Part shown: positions 19,185 to 26,540 of the stretch, piece by piece | How positions within the stretch are numbered: position 1 is the stretch's first letter | Layout: each line of letters opens with the position of its first letter | Assembly (NCBI GenBank): GCA_036274895.1 | Contig: DASUEU010000050.1 | Location: forward strand, 62,001 to 126,000 | Direction: 5' to 3' | DNA length: 64,000 nucleotides | Source of the DNA: CALMKX01 sp036274895 | GTDB taxonomy: Bacteria > Acidobacteriota > Thermoanaerobaculia > Multivoradales > SZUA-115 | Translations under genes and position numbers: made by a program | Notes under the pieces: generated by a model | Database searches by the model: none | What the model was told of the DNA's origin: nothing | The model's input: only the letters and a program-made list of their open reading frames with translations

Positions 19185-19453
19185 TATGCGCAAATCCGGA
19201 CCACACATCCGGGAGTCGCTCACGAGACCGGAGACACAACTTTGGCTCATTGGGACATTCCCTCGGCTTCACCCCCCTTCCCCCGCTCTTCCCGCGCGCA
19301 GCTCTCCAACTGCGCATGCCGGTGGCGCCGGGAGGGAGCTCGCGCTTCCTCCGTCTGAGCCGCTGGTCCTCTCGGCGCTGTAGCGGGCACCGTCCCACTC
19401 GCTACAGCGCCCCCCCGCCTCTCTCCCCGCGCTCCAGCTAAGATCTCCCCGTG
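19185..19453 (+). other. long 5' leader before moaA with an 11-bp hairpin
   Basis: This stretch has no supportable gene. It holds a perfect 11-bp stem, GCGCTGTAGCG (19375-19385) with CGCTACAGCGC (19400-19410) around a 14-base loop, and a small CCGGA/TCCGG hairpin near 19195. No U-tract follows the large stem, so it is not an intrinsic terminator. I could not match the molybdenum-cofactor riboswitch consensus by eye. It may be a structured leader or a small RNA. Confidence 0.5.
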
Positions 19454-20461
19454 ATGGCGCTCTCCGACCGCCTGTCCCGGCCCCTCTCCGACCTGCGGAT
19501 CTCGGTCCTCGACCGCTGCAACTTCCGCTGCCCCTACTGCATGCCGAAAGAGGTCTTCGGCCCGGACTACCCCTTCCTGGCCCGCAGCGAGATCCTGACC
19601 TTCGAGGAGATCCACCGCCTGGCACGAGTCTTCGTCGCTCTGGGGGTGAGGAAGCTCCGCGTGACCGGCGGCGAGCCCCTGCTGCGCCGGGACCTGCCAA
19701 AGCTGATCGAGATGCTGGCGGCCATCGAGGGGCTCGAGGACCTCACCCTGACCACCAACGGCGTGCTCCTGCCCCGCCTCGCGCCGGCCTTGAAGGCAGC
19801 CGGCCTCGACCGCCTGACGGTCAGCCTCGACTCCCTCGACGACCAGGTCTTCCGCCGCATGAACGACGTGGGAGTACCGGTGGCGCAGGTCCTCGCCGGC
19901 ATCGAGGCGGCCGAGCGCGCCGGTTTCGGGCAGATCAAGGTCAACACCGTGGTGATCCGCGGCCTCAACGACCTCACCCTCGTCGACCTCGCCCGGCGTT
20001 TCCACGGCACCGGCCACATCGTGCGCTTCATCGAGTACATGGACGTGGGCAACAGCAACGGCTGGCGCTCCGAGCAGGTGGTCAGCGGCCGGGAGATCGT
20101 CGAGAGGATCAGCGCCGCGATGCCCCTCGAGCCCCTCGAGCCCAACTATCGGGGCGAGGTGGCCCGGCGCTGGCGCTACCGGGATGGCGGGGGAGAGATC
20201 GGCGTCATCACCTCGGTGACCGAGCCGTTCTGTGGCGACTGCACACGCGCGCGCCTCTCCTCAGAAGGGGGCCTCTACACCTGCCTCTTCGCCACCCGGG
20301 GCTTCGACCTGCGTGCTCTGGTACGAAACGGCACAACCGACGACGAGATCGCGGCGGCGATCGCCGGGGTGTGGCGGGGACGGACCGACCGCTACTCGGA
20401 GCAACGCTTCGTCGTGCTGCGCGAGGATTCCAAGGTCGAGATGTCCCACATCGGGGGGTGA
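19454..20461 (+). CDS. moaA: GTP 3',8-cyclase MoaA
   Basis: 335 residues from the ATG at 19454 (a GTG lies one codon earlier). Radical-SAM enzyme that starts molybdenum cofactor synthesis from GTP. The CxxxCxxC cluster motif CNFRCPYC lies at residues 22-29. VTGGEPLLR is the SAM-binding GGE motif. CGDCTRARLSSEGGLYTC supplies the C-terminal second [4Fe-4S] cluster, and the protein ends in the required Gly-Gly (MSHIGG). No other moa/moe gene is visible in the window. It overlaps the M23 peptidase gene by four bases. Confidence 0.96.
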   Translation: MALSDRLSRPLSDLRISVLDRCNFRCPYCMPKEVFGPDYPFLARSEILTFEEIHRLARVFVALGVRKLRVTGGEPLLRRDLPKLIEMLAAIEGLEDLTLTTNGVLLPRLAPALKAAGLDRLTVSLDSLDDQVFRRMNDVGVPVAQVLAGIEAAERAGFGQIKVNTVVIRGLNDLTLVDLARRFHGTGHIVRFIEYMDVGNSNGWRSEQVVSGREIVERISAAMPLEPLEPNYRGEVARRWRYRDGGGEIGVITSVTEPFCGDCTRARLSSEGGLYTCLFATRGFDLRALVRNGTTDDEIAAAIAGVWRGRTDRYSEQRFVVLREDSKVEMSHIGG

Positions 20462-21309
20462 CGGCAGTGCTTCGACTTTTAGCGCTCGCCCTGGTCGCTG
20501 CCCTCGCGCTCGCCGGCGATGCAGGCGGGGCGCCACCCACCCTACCGCGGGCGCAGGTACCCCCCGGCGCGGTCGTGCGCTGGCCGGGAGAAGCACTGGA
20601 GCGCTGCGGGCGCAGCGGCGTCGAGGCGTGGGCGCCACTCGGCGGTGCTTGCTGGTATCCGGTGGACCTACTCCAGGCCAAGGGCGAGGTCCGGATCTTC
20701 CGCATCCGTGGCGGCGCGCGCGAAGAGGCGCTGCTGGTGGTCGGGGCGTATCCCTACGAGACCGAGCACATCACCCTTAAAGACGACCGCCAGGTCGAGC
20801 TGTCGGCAGCCGACCTGGCGCGCAGCCGCCGGGAGCAGGCGGAGGTCGGTAAGCTCTGGGCCTCACGCAGCCCCGGCCGCTTCAGCCTGCCCCTCTCGCC
20901 TCCCCTCACCGAGCTGCCCCCGGGGGGCCGCTTCGGTTCCCGTCGCTTCTTCAACGGCCAGCCGCGCAGCCCCCATTCGGGCGCCGACTACCGCGCCGCC
21001 GCTGGCACGCCGGTGCTCGCCGTGGCCGACGGCCGCGTGGTCCTCGCCGCCGACCACTTCTTCTCCGGCAAGAGCGTGTTCATCGACCACGGCGACGGGC
21101 TGGTGAGCATGTCCTTCCACCTCTCGCGGATCGACGTGGCCACCGGCACCGAGGTCAAGCGCGGCCAGCCGATCGGCGCCGTCGGCGCCACCGGCCGCGC
21201 CACCGGCCCCCACCTCCACTTCGCCCTGCGCTGGCGCGGCGCCCGCATCGACCCCGGGCTGCTGCTCGGGCCGGTGGAGAAGGTGGCGAAGGTCTCTCTC
21301 GCTCAGTAG
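20458..21309 (+). CDS. M23 family metallopeptidase (LytM-like)
   Basis: 283 residues from the GTG at 20458, which overlaps the moaA stop (GTGA), implying translational coupling. An N-terminal signal peptide (LALALVAALALAGDAGG) is followed by a beta-rich region and a C-terminal M23 domain with HSGADY and HLHF zinc-binding motifs. Such enzymes cut peptidoglycan cross-bridges or activate amidases in the periplasm. All metal ligands appear present, so it should be active. It converges with the toxin gene, overlapping by seven bases. Confidence 0.92.
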   Translation: MTAVLRLLALALVAALALAGDAGGAPPTLPRAQVPPGAVVRWPGEALERCGRSGVEAWAPLGGACWYPVDLLQAKGEVRIFRIRGGAREEALLVVGAYPYETEHITLKDDRQVELSAADLARSRREQAEVGKLWASRSPGRFSLPLSPPLTELPPGGRFGSRRFFNGQPRSPHSGADYRAAAGTPVLAVADGRVVLAADHFFSGKSVFIDHGDGLVSMSFHLSRIDVATGTEVKRGQPIGAVGATGRATGPHLHFALRWRGARIDPGLLLGPVEKVAKVSLAQ

Positions 21310-21572
21310 TGGAAGCGTGCCTGGAGGAAGTGGATCGCTTCCTCCCTCACCAGATACACCAGGCGGTGTTCCTGGGTGATCCGGCGGGACCAGGTGCCGG
21401 GAGGTACGTGTCGTAGGGGCTCCGGCTTGCCGACGCCATCGAAGGGGTCGCGCAGCACCGCCTCGACCAGGTCGAGGATGCGCAGCGCCGTCCGGCGGTC
21501 GGTCTGAACCCAAAAGCGCTGGTCGTCGAGGAAGGTGGTCTGGAACACCGCCTCGCGGGGCCTCCGGGTCAT
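21303..21572 (-). CDS. yoeB: YoeB-type toxin (Txe/YoeB family mRNA interferase)
   Basis: 89 residues, the normal family length. Ribosome-dependent RNase that cleaves mRNA in the A-site. PEPLRHVPPGTWSRRITQEHRLVYLV and the C-terminal ARFHY give the family's Glu, Arg, His and Tyr active-site positions. The start overlaps the antitoxin stop by four bases (ATGA), as usual for the pair. Function is inferred from family. Confidence 0.95.
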   Translation of the reverse strand: MTRRPREAVFQTTFLDDQRFWVQTDRRTALRILDLVEAVLRDPFDGVGKPEPLRHVPPGTWSRRITQEHRLVYLVREEAIHFLQARFHY

Positions 21573-21859
21573 TTCTGGGGGTCAAGGCCGACCGAGCGGC
21601 GGAGCTCCTCGAGGCTCAGCCGCTCGCCCTGGCCGGCCTCGACCTCCTCGAGCGCCGCCTGGAGCCGCGCCGCGTTCGCCGGGGAGCGCAGCAGGTGAGC
21701 CGTCTCCTCCAGGCTGGTCAGCTCGCTGGCAGCGATCAGGGCGACATCCTCGTGGCCCCGGCGCCGGATCACCACCGGCTCGCGGTTGGCCACGACTTCG
21801 TCCAGCAACTGAGCCAGGCGGGCTCTGGCTTCGGTGTAGGTCGTGGTCAGGGTCGACAT
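21569..21859 (-). CDS. yefM: YefM-type antitoxin (Phd/YefM family)
   Basis: 96 residues from the ATG at 21859, where STLTTTYTEARARLAQLLDEV matches the family N-terminus. The dimerising DNA-binding half includes EPVVIRRRGHEDVALI, and the acidic C-terminal half (EAGQGERLSLEEL) would wrap the toxin. The frame is open upstream, but the promoter and operators argue for this start: there is no Shine-Dalgarno and the predicted transcript begins at or next to the ATG, so translation is probably leaderless. Confidence 0.94.
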   Translation of the reverse strand: MSTLTTTYTEARARLAQLLDEVVANREPVVIRRRGHEDVALIAASELTSLEETAHLLRSPANAARLQAALEEVEAGQGERLSLEELRRSVGLDPQK

Positions 21860-21877
21860 GTACAGGAGGATTGTACA
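21859..21877. promoter_or_regulatory. YefM-YoeB operator: two TGTACA hexamers
   Basis: TGTACA at 21859-21864 and 21872-21877, centres 13 bp apart. TGTACA is the known core of the E. coli YefM operator palindromes. The first copy overlaps the antitoxin start codon and the second overlaps the -10 element, an ideal place for autorepression. Confidence 0.82.
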
Positions 21878-21898
21878 GATCGCCCGAGGACCGGGCAA
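21870..21898 (-). promoter_or_regulatory. promoter of the yefM-yoeB operon
   Basis: On the minus strand TTGCCC (21893-21898), 17-base spacer, TACAAT (21870-21875). The predicted start of transcription falls within a few bases of the antitoxin ATG. Confidence 0.72.
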
Positions 21899-21953
21899 GC
21901 CCTCGGAACCTGCCCGGCTATAATCCCCGCGGCTTCCCGGAAAGGACTCCGCC

Positions 21954-23171
21954 ATGAAAGTGCTGCTGATCTCACCTGGCTACCCCGGCGAGATGCCGAA
22001 CTTCGCCCGCGGTCTCGCGGAGGTGGGCGCCGAGGTGCTCGGGGTCGGCGACCAGGCGCCGGGAGCGATCCCGGAGCCTGCCAGGAGCAGCCTCTCGGCC
22101 TACCTCCAGGTGCGCAACCTGTGGGCTGAGCAGGCCGTGGCCGAGCAGGTCCGGGACTGGCTGGGGAGCCAGGTACCGGATCGGGTGGAGTGCCTCTGGG
22201 AGCCCGGGGTGCTGCTCGCCGCGGGCCTGCGCGAGACCCTCGGGCTGCCCGGGCTCACCCGCGAGCAAGCTTTCGCCTTCCGCAACAAGGAACGCATGAA
22301 GCAGGTGCTGGACGCGGCCGGGATTCGCACCCCCCGCCATATCTCGGCGACCACCGCCGCGGCCTGCTGGGAGGCCGCCGAGGTGATCGGATTCCCCCTC
22401 ATCTTGAAGCCGATCGCGGGCGCCGGCTCGGCCGACACCTACCGCGTCCACGACCCCGGCGAGCTGAAGGAAGCCCTCTCGCGCCTGCGTCACGTGCCGG
22501 AGGTCTCGGTGGAGGAGTTCGTCGACGGCGAGGAATTCACCTTCGACACCGTCTCGATCGACGGCGTGCCGGCCTACTACAACATCGCCTGGTACCGCCC
22601 CCGGCCTCTGGTGGCCCGTTCGACGGAGTGGATCAGCCCCCAGGTCGTGGCCCTGCGCCACGTCGACCAGGCCGATCTCGCCGACGGCGTCGCCATGGGC
22701 CGTGCCGTGCTCGAGGCCCTGGGTTTCGAATCCGGCTTCACCCACATGGAGTGGTACCGCAAGGCCGACGGTGAGGTGGTCTTCGGCGAGATCGGCGCTC
22801 GGCCTCCGGGAGCCCACCAGGTCGATCAGATGAACTTCGCCTGCGATATCGACGTCTTCCGTGGTTGGGCCGAGGCGATCTGCTTCAAGCGCTTCAGCGA
22901 GAACGTCCAGCGCCTCTACAACGTGGCGAACGTCTACAAGCGGGCCGAGGGCACGGGCCTCATCCACCACATCCACGGCTATGAGCACATCCGCCGCCTG
23001 TGCGGCCCCTGGCTGGTGTGGGACAACCTGCTGCCGGTCGGCGCCCGCCGCCGCGACTGGCGCAACACCCTGGTCTCGGACGGCTTCCTGGTGGTGCGCC
23101 ACCCGGAGCTGTCCGCCACCCTGCGCATGGCCGACGAGATCGGCTCGCGGCTGCGGATGTACGCCTCGTAG
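21954..23171 (+). CDS. ATP-grasp domain protein
   Basis: 405 residues. An N-terminal Rossmann-like pre-ATP-grasp part (VLLISPGYPGEMPNFARGL) is followed by the ATP-grasp core: RNKERMKQVLDAAGI, FPLILKPIAGAGS, VEEFVDGEEFTFDTVSIDG and FGEIGARPPGA. The class is a carboxylate-amine ligase, with an acyl-phosphate mechanism. The substrate pair is unknown; no peptide or carbamoyl pathway gene lies nearby. A TATAAT (21919-21924) lies 29 bases before the ATG without a good -35. It diverges from the toxin-antitoxin pair and converges on the cysteine-dioxygenase gene with an 11-bp gap. Confidence 0.9.
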   Translation: MKVLLISPGYPGEMPNFARGLAEVGAEVLGVGDQAPGAIPEPARSSLSAYLQVRNLWAEQAVAEQVRDWLGSQVPDRVECLWEPGVLLAAGLRETLGLPGLTREQAFAFRNKERMKQVLDAAGIRTPRHISATTAAACWEAAEVIGFPLILKPIAGAGSADTYRVHDPGELKEALSRLRHVPEVSVEEFVDGEEFTFDTVSIDGVPAYYNIAWYRPRPLVARSTEWISPQVVALRHVDQADLADGVAMGRAVLEALGFESGFTHMEWYRKADGEVVFGEIGARPPGAHQVDQMNFACDIDVFRGWAEAICFKRFSENVQRLYNVANVYKRAEGTGLIHHIHGYEHIRRLCGPWLVWDNLLPVGARRRDWRNTLVSDGFLVVRHPELSATLRMADEIGSRLRMYAS

Positions 23172-23182
23172 GTGGACGAGCT

Positions 23183-23764
23183 CTACGCCGTCAGCTTCAA
23201 GATCCGCTCGCCTTCTTCGTACCAGCCGTCGCCCAGTGGCTGGAAGATCGAGCACCGGGACATCTCACCGCCGTAGACGTGGATGGTCACCGAGCACTGA
23301 TCCGGCAAGGCGTTGGCGATGGTGTGGTAGTCGAAGGGGGGGATCAGCCGGCCGGCGCTGCCGACCCCGGCGAGCTCGCGACCCTGGGCCACGAAGCGAC
23401 AGTGGGGACCCTGGCGCTCGACCAAGTCGTACTGGATGACCTCGATCTGACCGGTGAGCACGCCCTCGACGCACCACAGTCCGGCGTGATCGTGGAGGGG
23501 GGTTCCCTGCCCGGGCCCCCACACCATGGCGAGAGCCGCGTAGCCGAGGCGGTCGTCGGTGTGGATGAGTCGGCGGGCGTAGCCGTCCGGGCTCGGACGG
23601 GTCAGCTCCGAGGGGAGCTCGATCGAGCCGTTGTGGATGAGCTCGGTCAGGACATCGCGTACCGCCCGCGTTCTCGCTTCCGGACCCACCGTCGAGCGGA
23701 GGGCTTGATCCAGGCGCTCGATGAGGAGACGACAGCCGTCGGGACCAGCGAGGGATTGCGACAT
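23183..23764 (-). CDS. cysteine dioxygenase family protein (cupin)
   Basis: 193 residues. Non-haem iron enzyme class that oxidises cysteine to cysteine sulfinate. TPLHDHAGLWCVEGVLTG supplies the first two His ligands, and SVTIHVYGGEM the third. A Cys lies five residues after the second His, the place of the Cys that forms the Cys-Tyr crosslink in mammalian CDO (aligned by eye). The ATG has AAAGGAG upstream. A 15-bp palindrome sits 19 bases before the start. The exact thiol substrate (cysteine or 3-mercaptopropionate) is not certain. Confidence 0.88.
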   Translation of the reverse strand: MSQSLAGPDGCRLLIERLDQALRSTVGPEARTRAVRDVLTELIHNGSIELPSELTRPSPDGYARRLIHTDDRLGYAALAMVWGPGQGTPLHDHAGLWCVEGVLTGQIEVIQYDLVERQGPHCRFVAQGRELAGVGSAGRLIPPFDYHTIANALPDQCSVTIHVYGGEMSRCSIFQPLGDGWYEEGERILKLTA

Positions 23765-23782
23765 CCTTGATCTCCTTTGTCA

Positions 23783-23797
23783 GGATCTTTTAGATCC
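23783..23797. promoter_or_regulatory. palindromic operator candidate upstream of the cysteine-dioxygenase gene
   Basis: GGATCT-TTT-AGATCC, a perfect 6-bp inverted repeat with a 3-bp spacer. It lies ten bases downstream of a TACACT -10-like element on the minus strand, which would place it over the transcription start, as for a repressor site. The cognate regulator is not in view. Confidence 0.6.
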
Positions 23798-23968
23798 AAC
23801 TAAAGGAAGTGTAGCACCCGGACGGCGAGCTGTGCCACAAGACCCCGTCCATCGGCTTCGATCTCCAGCCGAGGTCAGGTGCGGCCGTCCATGGTCGCTC
23901 CGAAAGCGTAATATGAACAGTAACTTAGTACTCGTATCTTCCAGGCCGCTCAGCCCACCGAGAAGACC

Positions 23969-24889
23969 ATGAAGAGCCGCCCGCCCACCCTCGCGATCGT
24001 CCACGACGACGGGGAGGTGGCTCGGTTGCTCGCCCACGCCCTGCGCGAGCGCGGCGTGCGAGTACTGACCGCGATGTCGATCCGGGATGCCTTGACGCTC
24101 TTCCGGCTTTCCCGTCCCGACCTCGTCCTCACCGGCATCGTCGAGTGTGAAGCGGCACCCGACCAGCTCGGGCAGCTGCGCTCCCGCTCGCCCGGGAAGC
24201 TCCCGGTGCCGATCCTGGTGCTGGTACGCCCGGGCTCGGACGATCGTCGCCGAGCGCTGCGCATGGGCCTGACCCAGCACCTGCCGGTACCTTGCGAGGA
24301 CCATGAGCTGTTGCTCACCGTGGGCTCCTTCCTGCCCCTGAGCAGCGAGCGGCTTCCGGTCTGGGCTCCGGCGAGCCCATCGGGCGCCCTCGGCACCCGC
24401 CCGGTGCCACCTGCCTCCCTGCCGCAGAACGGTTCCGCGAGCAAGGAACAGGACCTCGAGGATCTCTTCGGCTCCGAGGTCACTGCGGACGAGCCCGTCA
24501 CGGCTACCGAGGACAACCGGACCTGGGAAGCCCTCGCCGAGGCCCTCGCCGCCTTCGAGACCCTGGCCGAAGAGACCCGCTCCTTCCTCGCGCCGGGCGA
24601 GCTCGCCGAAGTGCTCGAGGAGGTGCGGGCGGAGCTCTTCGAGAGCCTGCCGATGATCTCTCTGGTCGAGATCGAAGGGGATGGGTGCCTGAGCGTGCTC
24701 CCCGGCGCCGACCGCGTGCTCGCCACGATGCCGGCGGACACGCTGAAGGCGGCCCTCGGCACCTGGAACCAGTGCGTGCTGGTGGAGCTCGAGCGGCGAC
24801 ATCCGGGCCGGTTCGGGCCGCAGACGCCGCCTGCCCACGGCTCTGAGGTCACGCCCGACTCTCCCCTCCTCCACGGTCCTCGCTCCTGA
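23969..24889 (+). CDS. degenerate response-regulator receiver protein with unknown C-terminal domain
   Basis: 306 residues. Residues 1-115 have the CheY-like pattern LAIVHDDGEVARLLAHALRERG and DALTLFRLSRPDLVLTG. The acidic pair (HDD) is present, but the phosphoacceptor Asp is replaced by Gly (DLVLTGI) and the conserved Lys of the KPxxxxEL element reads VPCEDHEL. It is therefore a pseudo-receiver, unlikely to be phosphorylated. A Pro/Ser-rich linker leads to an acidic helical C-terminal domain (LAEALAAFETLAEETRSFLAPGEL) that I do not recognise. The ParA-like gene follows after 34 bases. A TAATAT element lies upstream at 23909. Confidence 0.8.
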   Translation: MKSRPPTLAIVHDDGEVARLLAHALRERGVRVLTAMSIRDALTLFRLSRPDLVLTGIVECEAAPDQLGQLRSRSPGKLPVPILVLVRPGSDDRRRALRMGLTQHLPVPCEDHELLLTVGSFLPLSSERLPVWAPASPSGALGTRPVPPASLPQNGSASKEQDLEDLFGSEVTADEPVTATEDNRTWEALAEALAAFETLAEETRSFLAPGELAEVLEEVRAELFESLPMISLVEIEGDGCLSVLPGADRVLATMPADTLKAALGTWNQCVLVELERRHPGRFGPQTPPAHGSEVTPDSPLLHGPRS

Positions 24890-24923
24890 CCCGGCGCCGC
24901 ACGCCCGATCCTCACTGTCTCGG

Positions 24924-25637
24924 ATGCCTCGTATCCTGGCGATTGCCAACCCGCGCCCCGGATCGGGCAAGACGACCACCACCGCTCGGCTCGGCCAGGC
25001 TCTGGTGGAGCTGGGCCACACCGTGCTCCTCGTCGACCTGGTGCCCTCGGCCGACCTGACCCGCGCCCTGGGTGTCGACCCGGCTTCGCTCGATCACAGT
25101 GTCCACAGCTTGCTGCGAGCCGGGCTCGCCGATCTGCCCAGGATGACGCGGCGGCTGCGAGAGCGGTTCTTCCTGCTGCCCGCGAGCCCCCTCCTGCGCG
25201 ACGCGGCGCCGGCCGGCGCCGGCACCACCCTGCCCCTGGACCGGCTTCGCCTGGCTTTGCGGGCCTACCCGATCCCCTTCGACTTCGTGCTCATCGACAC
25301 CCCCTCTTCCCTGGGGGTGCTGACCCTCAACGCGCTGGCCGCCTCGTCCGGAGTCCTGGTGCCGGCGCCATGCTTGCCTCCCGTTCTGCCGGGAATCGGT
25401 GAGCTGGTCGACCAGGTGTTGCAGGTCAAGCAGCAGCTCAACGCCGAGGTCTCGATCCTCGGCTTTCTCGCCACCCGCCTCGACGCCGCCTCCCCCACCT
25501 CCCTCGACGCCCTCACTGAGCTTCGCGAGGCCCTTCCCAACCGCCTCCTGCCCTGGGTCCTCGATGAAGGGATGGGACCGGCCACGGCCGAGACCTTCCA
25601 CCAGATCGCCATCGGCCTTGACGGGCTCCGTTTCTAG
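24924..25637 (+). CDS. ParA/MinD-family ATPase with altered Walker A motif
   Basis: 237 residues. The N-terminus ILAIANPRPGSGKTTTTARL is a ParA-type P-loop, but the signature Lys of KGGxGKTT, needed for the ATP sandwich dimer, is replaced by Arg (RPGSGKTT). VLLVDLVPSADLTRALG (A') and FDFVLIDTPSSLGVLTLNAL (Walker B and switch II) are present. No ParB partner or parS is visible. It lies between the pseudo-receiver and HD-GYP genes and is more likely to position a cellular machine than to segregate DNA (inference). Confidence 0.88.
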   Translation: MPRILAIANPRPGSGKTTTTARLGQALVELGHTVLLVDLVPSADLTRALGVDPASLDHSVHSLLRAGLADLPRMTRRLRERFFLLPASPLLRDAAPAGAGTTLPLDRLRLALRAYPIPFDFVLIDTPSSLGVLTLNALAASSGVLVPAPCLPPVLPGIGELVDQVLQVKQQLNAEVSILGFLATRLDAASPTSLDALTELREALPNRLLPWVLDEGMGPATAETFHQIAIGLDGLRF

Positions 25638-25646
25638 AAAGTTCGG

Positions 25647-25662
25647 ACCGGATTAATCCGGT
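25647..25662. promoter_or_regulatory. perfect 16-bp palindrome before the HD-GYP gene
   Basis: ACCGGATTAATCCGGT, each half the exact reverse complement of the other, in the 34-base gap between the ParA-like stop and the HD-GYP start codon. As RNA it gives a 6-bp stem with a UUAA loop just upstream of the start. Operator or translational control element, function inferred. Confidence 0.6.
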
Positions 25663-25671
25663 TCGTAAGCA

Positions 25672-26463
25672 ATGACCGTTAGATTGACTGAAGACCCGAC
25701 CAGCGAGCTCGCTCGAATGCCCGATTCTGCCCACGCCCCGCCGATCCCCGAGAGCTCCTCGCCGAGCTCGGCGCCACGAGCCGTCCCGGCCATCGCCGAC
25801 CCGACCCTGCGGGAGCTGGTCGGTAAGCTCGCCAACAGCAACCTCTGCGGTGAGGTCGCCCGAGAGCGGGAAGCGCTCGGCTGCTTGCTCGAGCTCTCGA
25901 CCTCCTGGGACGAGGAGACCGCGGCCCACCTGCACCGCCTGTCGATCTACGTCGAGATGCTGGCCCTCGCGGCGGGGGTGGCGCCCCGGCGTGCCCGCCT
26001 GATCGCCGAAGCCACGCGCTTCCACGACATCGGCAAGCTCACGGTCGACAAGGAGATCCTCCAGAAGCCCAGCCCCCTGACGGTGGAGGAGAGGCGGATC
26101 GTCGAGCTCCACACCCTGGTCGGTGCGCGGCTCCTCGAAGGCTTCCAGTCTCCCCTCGCCCGGATCGCCCGTACCATCGCCCTCTGCCACCATGAGAACT
26201 GGGATGGCAGCGGCTATCCCTGGGGGCTCGCTGGGGAGGAGATCCCCTTCGAGGCGCGGATCGTCCGGCTGGCCGACAGCTACGACGCCCTGCGCAGCCG
26301 TCGTGCCTACAAGGCGTCCTTCAGCCACGAAGTGGCCTGGAAGATCCTGGTCTCCGGGGACTACCGCTCGCAACCTTCGCACTTCGACCCCTGGCTGCTC
26401 TCTCTCTTCCTCGCCCACGAAGCGGAGCTACGGGAGGTTTCCGAGCAGATCCGGGACTTCTGA
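25672..26463 (+). CDS. HD-GYP domain protein (c-di-GMP phosphodiesterase)
   Basis: 263 residues. An N-terminal low-complexity segment (PPIPESSSPSSAP) and short helical region precede the HD-GYP domain: HLHRLSIYVEMLA, FHDIGKLTVD, ELHTLVGARLL, and the diagnostic HHENWDGSGYPWGLAGEEIP. The metal-binding HD pair and the GYP motif are intact, so it should hydrolyse c-di-GMP. No sensory domain is fused; the preceding pseudo-receiver gene may supply the input. The ATG has no clear Shine-Dalgarno. Confidence 0.93.
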   Translation: MTVRLTEDPTSELARMPDSAHAPPIPESSSPSSAPRAVPAIADPTLRELVGKLANSNLCGEVAREREALGCLLELSTSWDEETAAHLHRLSIYVEMLALAAGVAPRRARLIAEATRFHDIGKLTVDKEILQKPSPLTVEERRIVELHTLVGARLLEGFQSPLARIARTIALCHHENWDGSGYPWGLAGEEIPFEARIVRLADSYDALRSRRAYKASFSHEVAWKILVSGDYRSQPSHFDPWLLSLFLAHEAELREVSEQIRDF

Positions 26464-26540
26464 GGCCCGTTGCAGGGCGATGCGTGGCAGCGGGTGGAGG
26501 CGGGGGCGGGAGGTCACTTGGAACGACCGGCTAGTCCTCA

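Noticed and set aside
19189..19383. Possible small gene starting at the ATG just after the TATAAA box
   Set aside because: The ATG precedes the likely transcription start and the product is low-complexity and unlike any family.
19185..19453. Molybdenum cofactor riboswitch in the moaA leader
   Set aside because: Position is right but I could not match the conserved bases of that RNA by eye; kept only as an unassigned leader.
24924..25637. Chromosome-partition ParA
   Set aside because: No parB gene or parS site nearby, and the signature Lys is replaced; the gene order with HD-GYP suggests another role.
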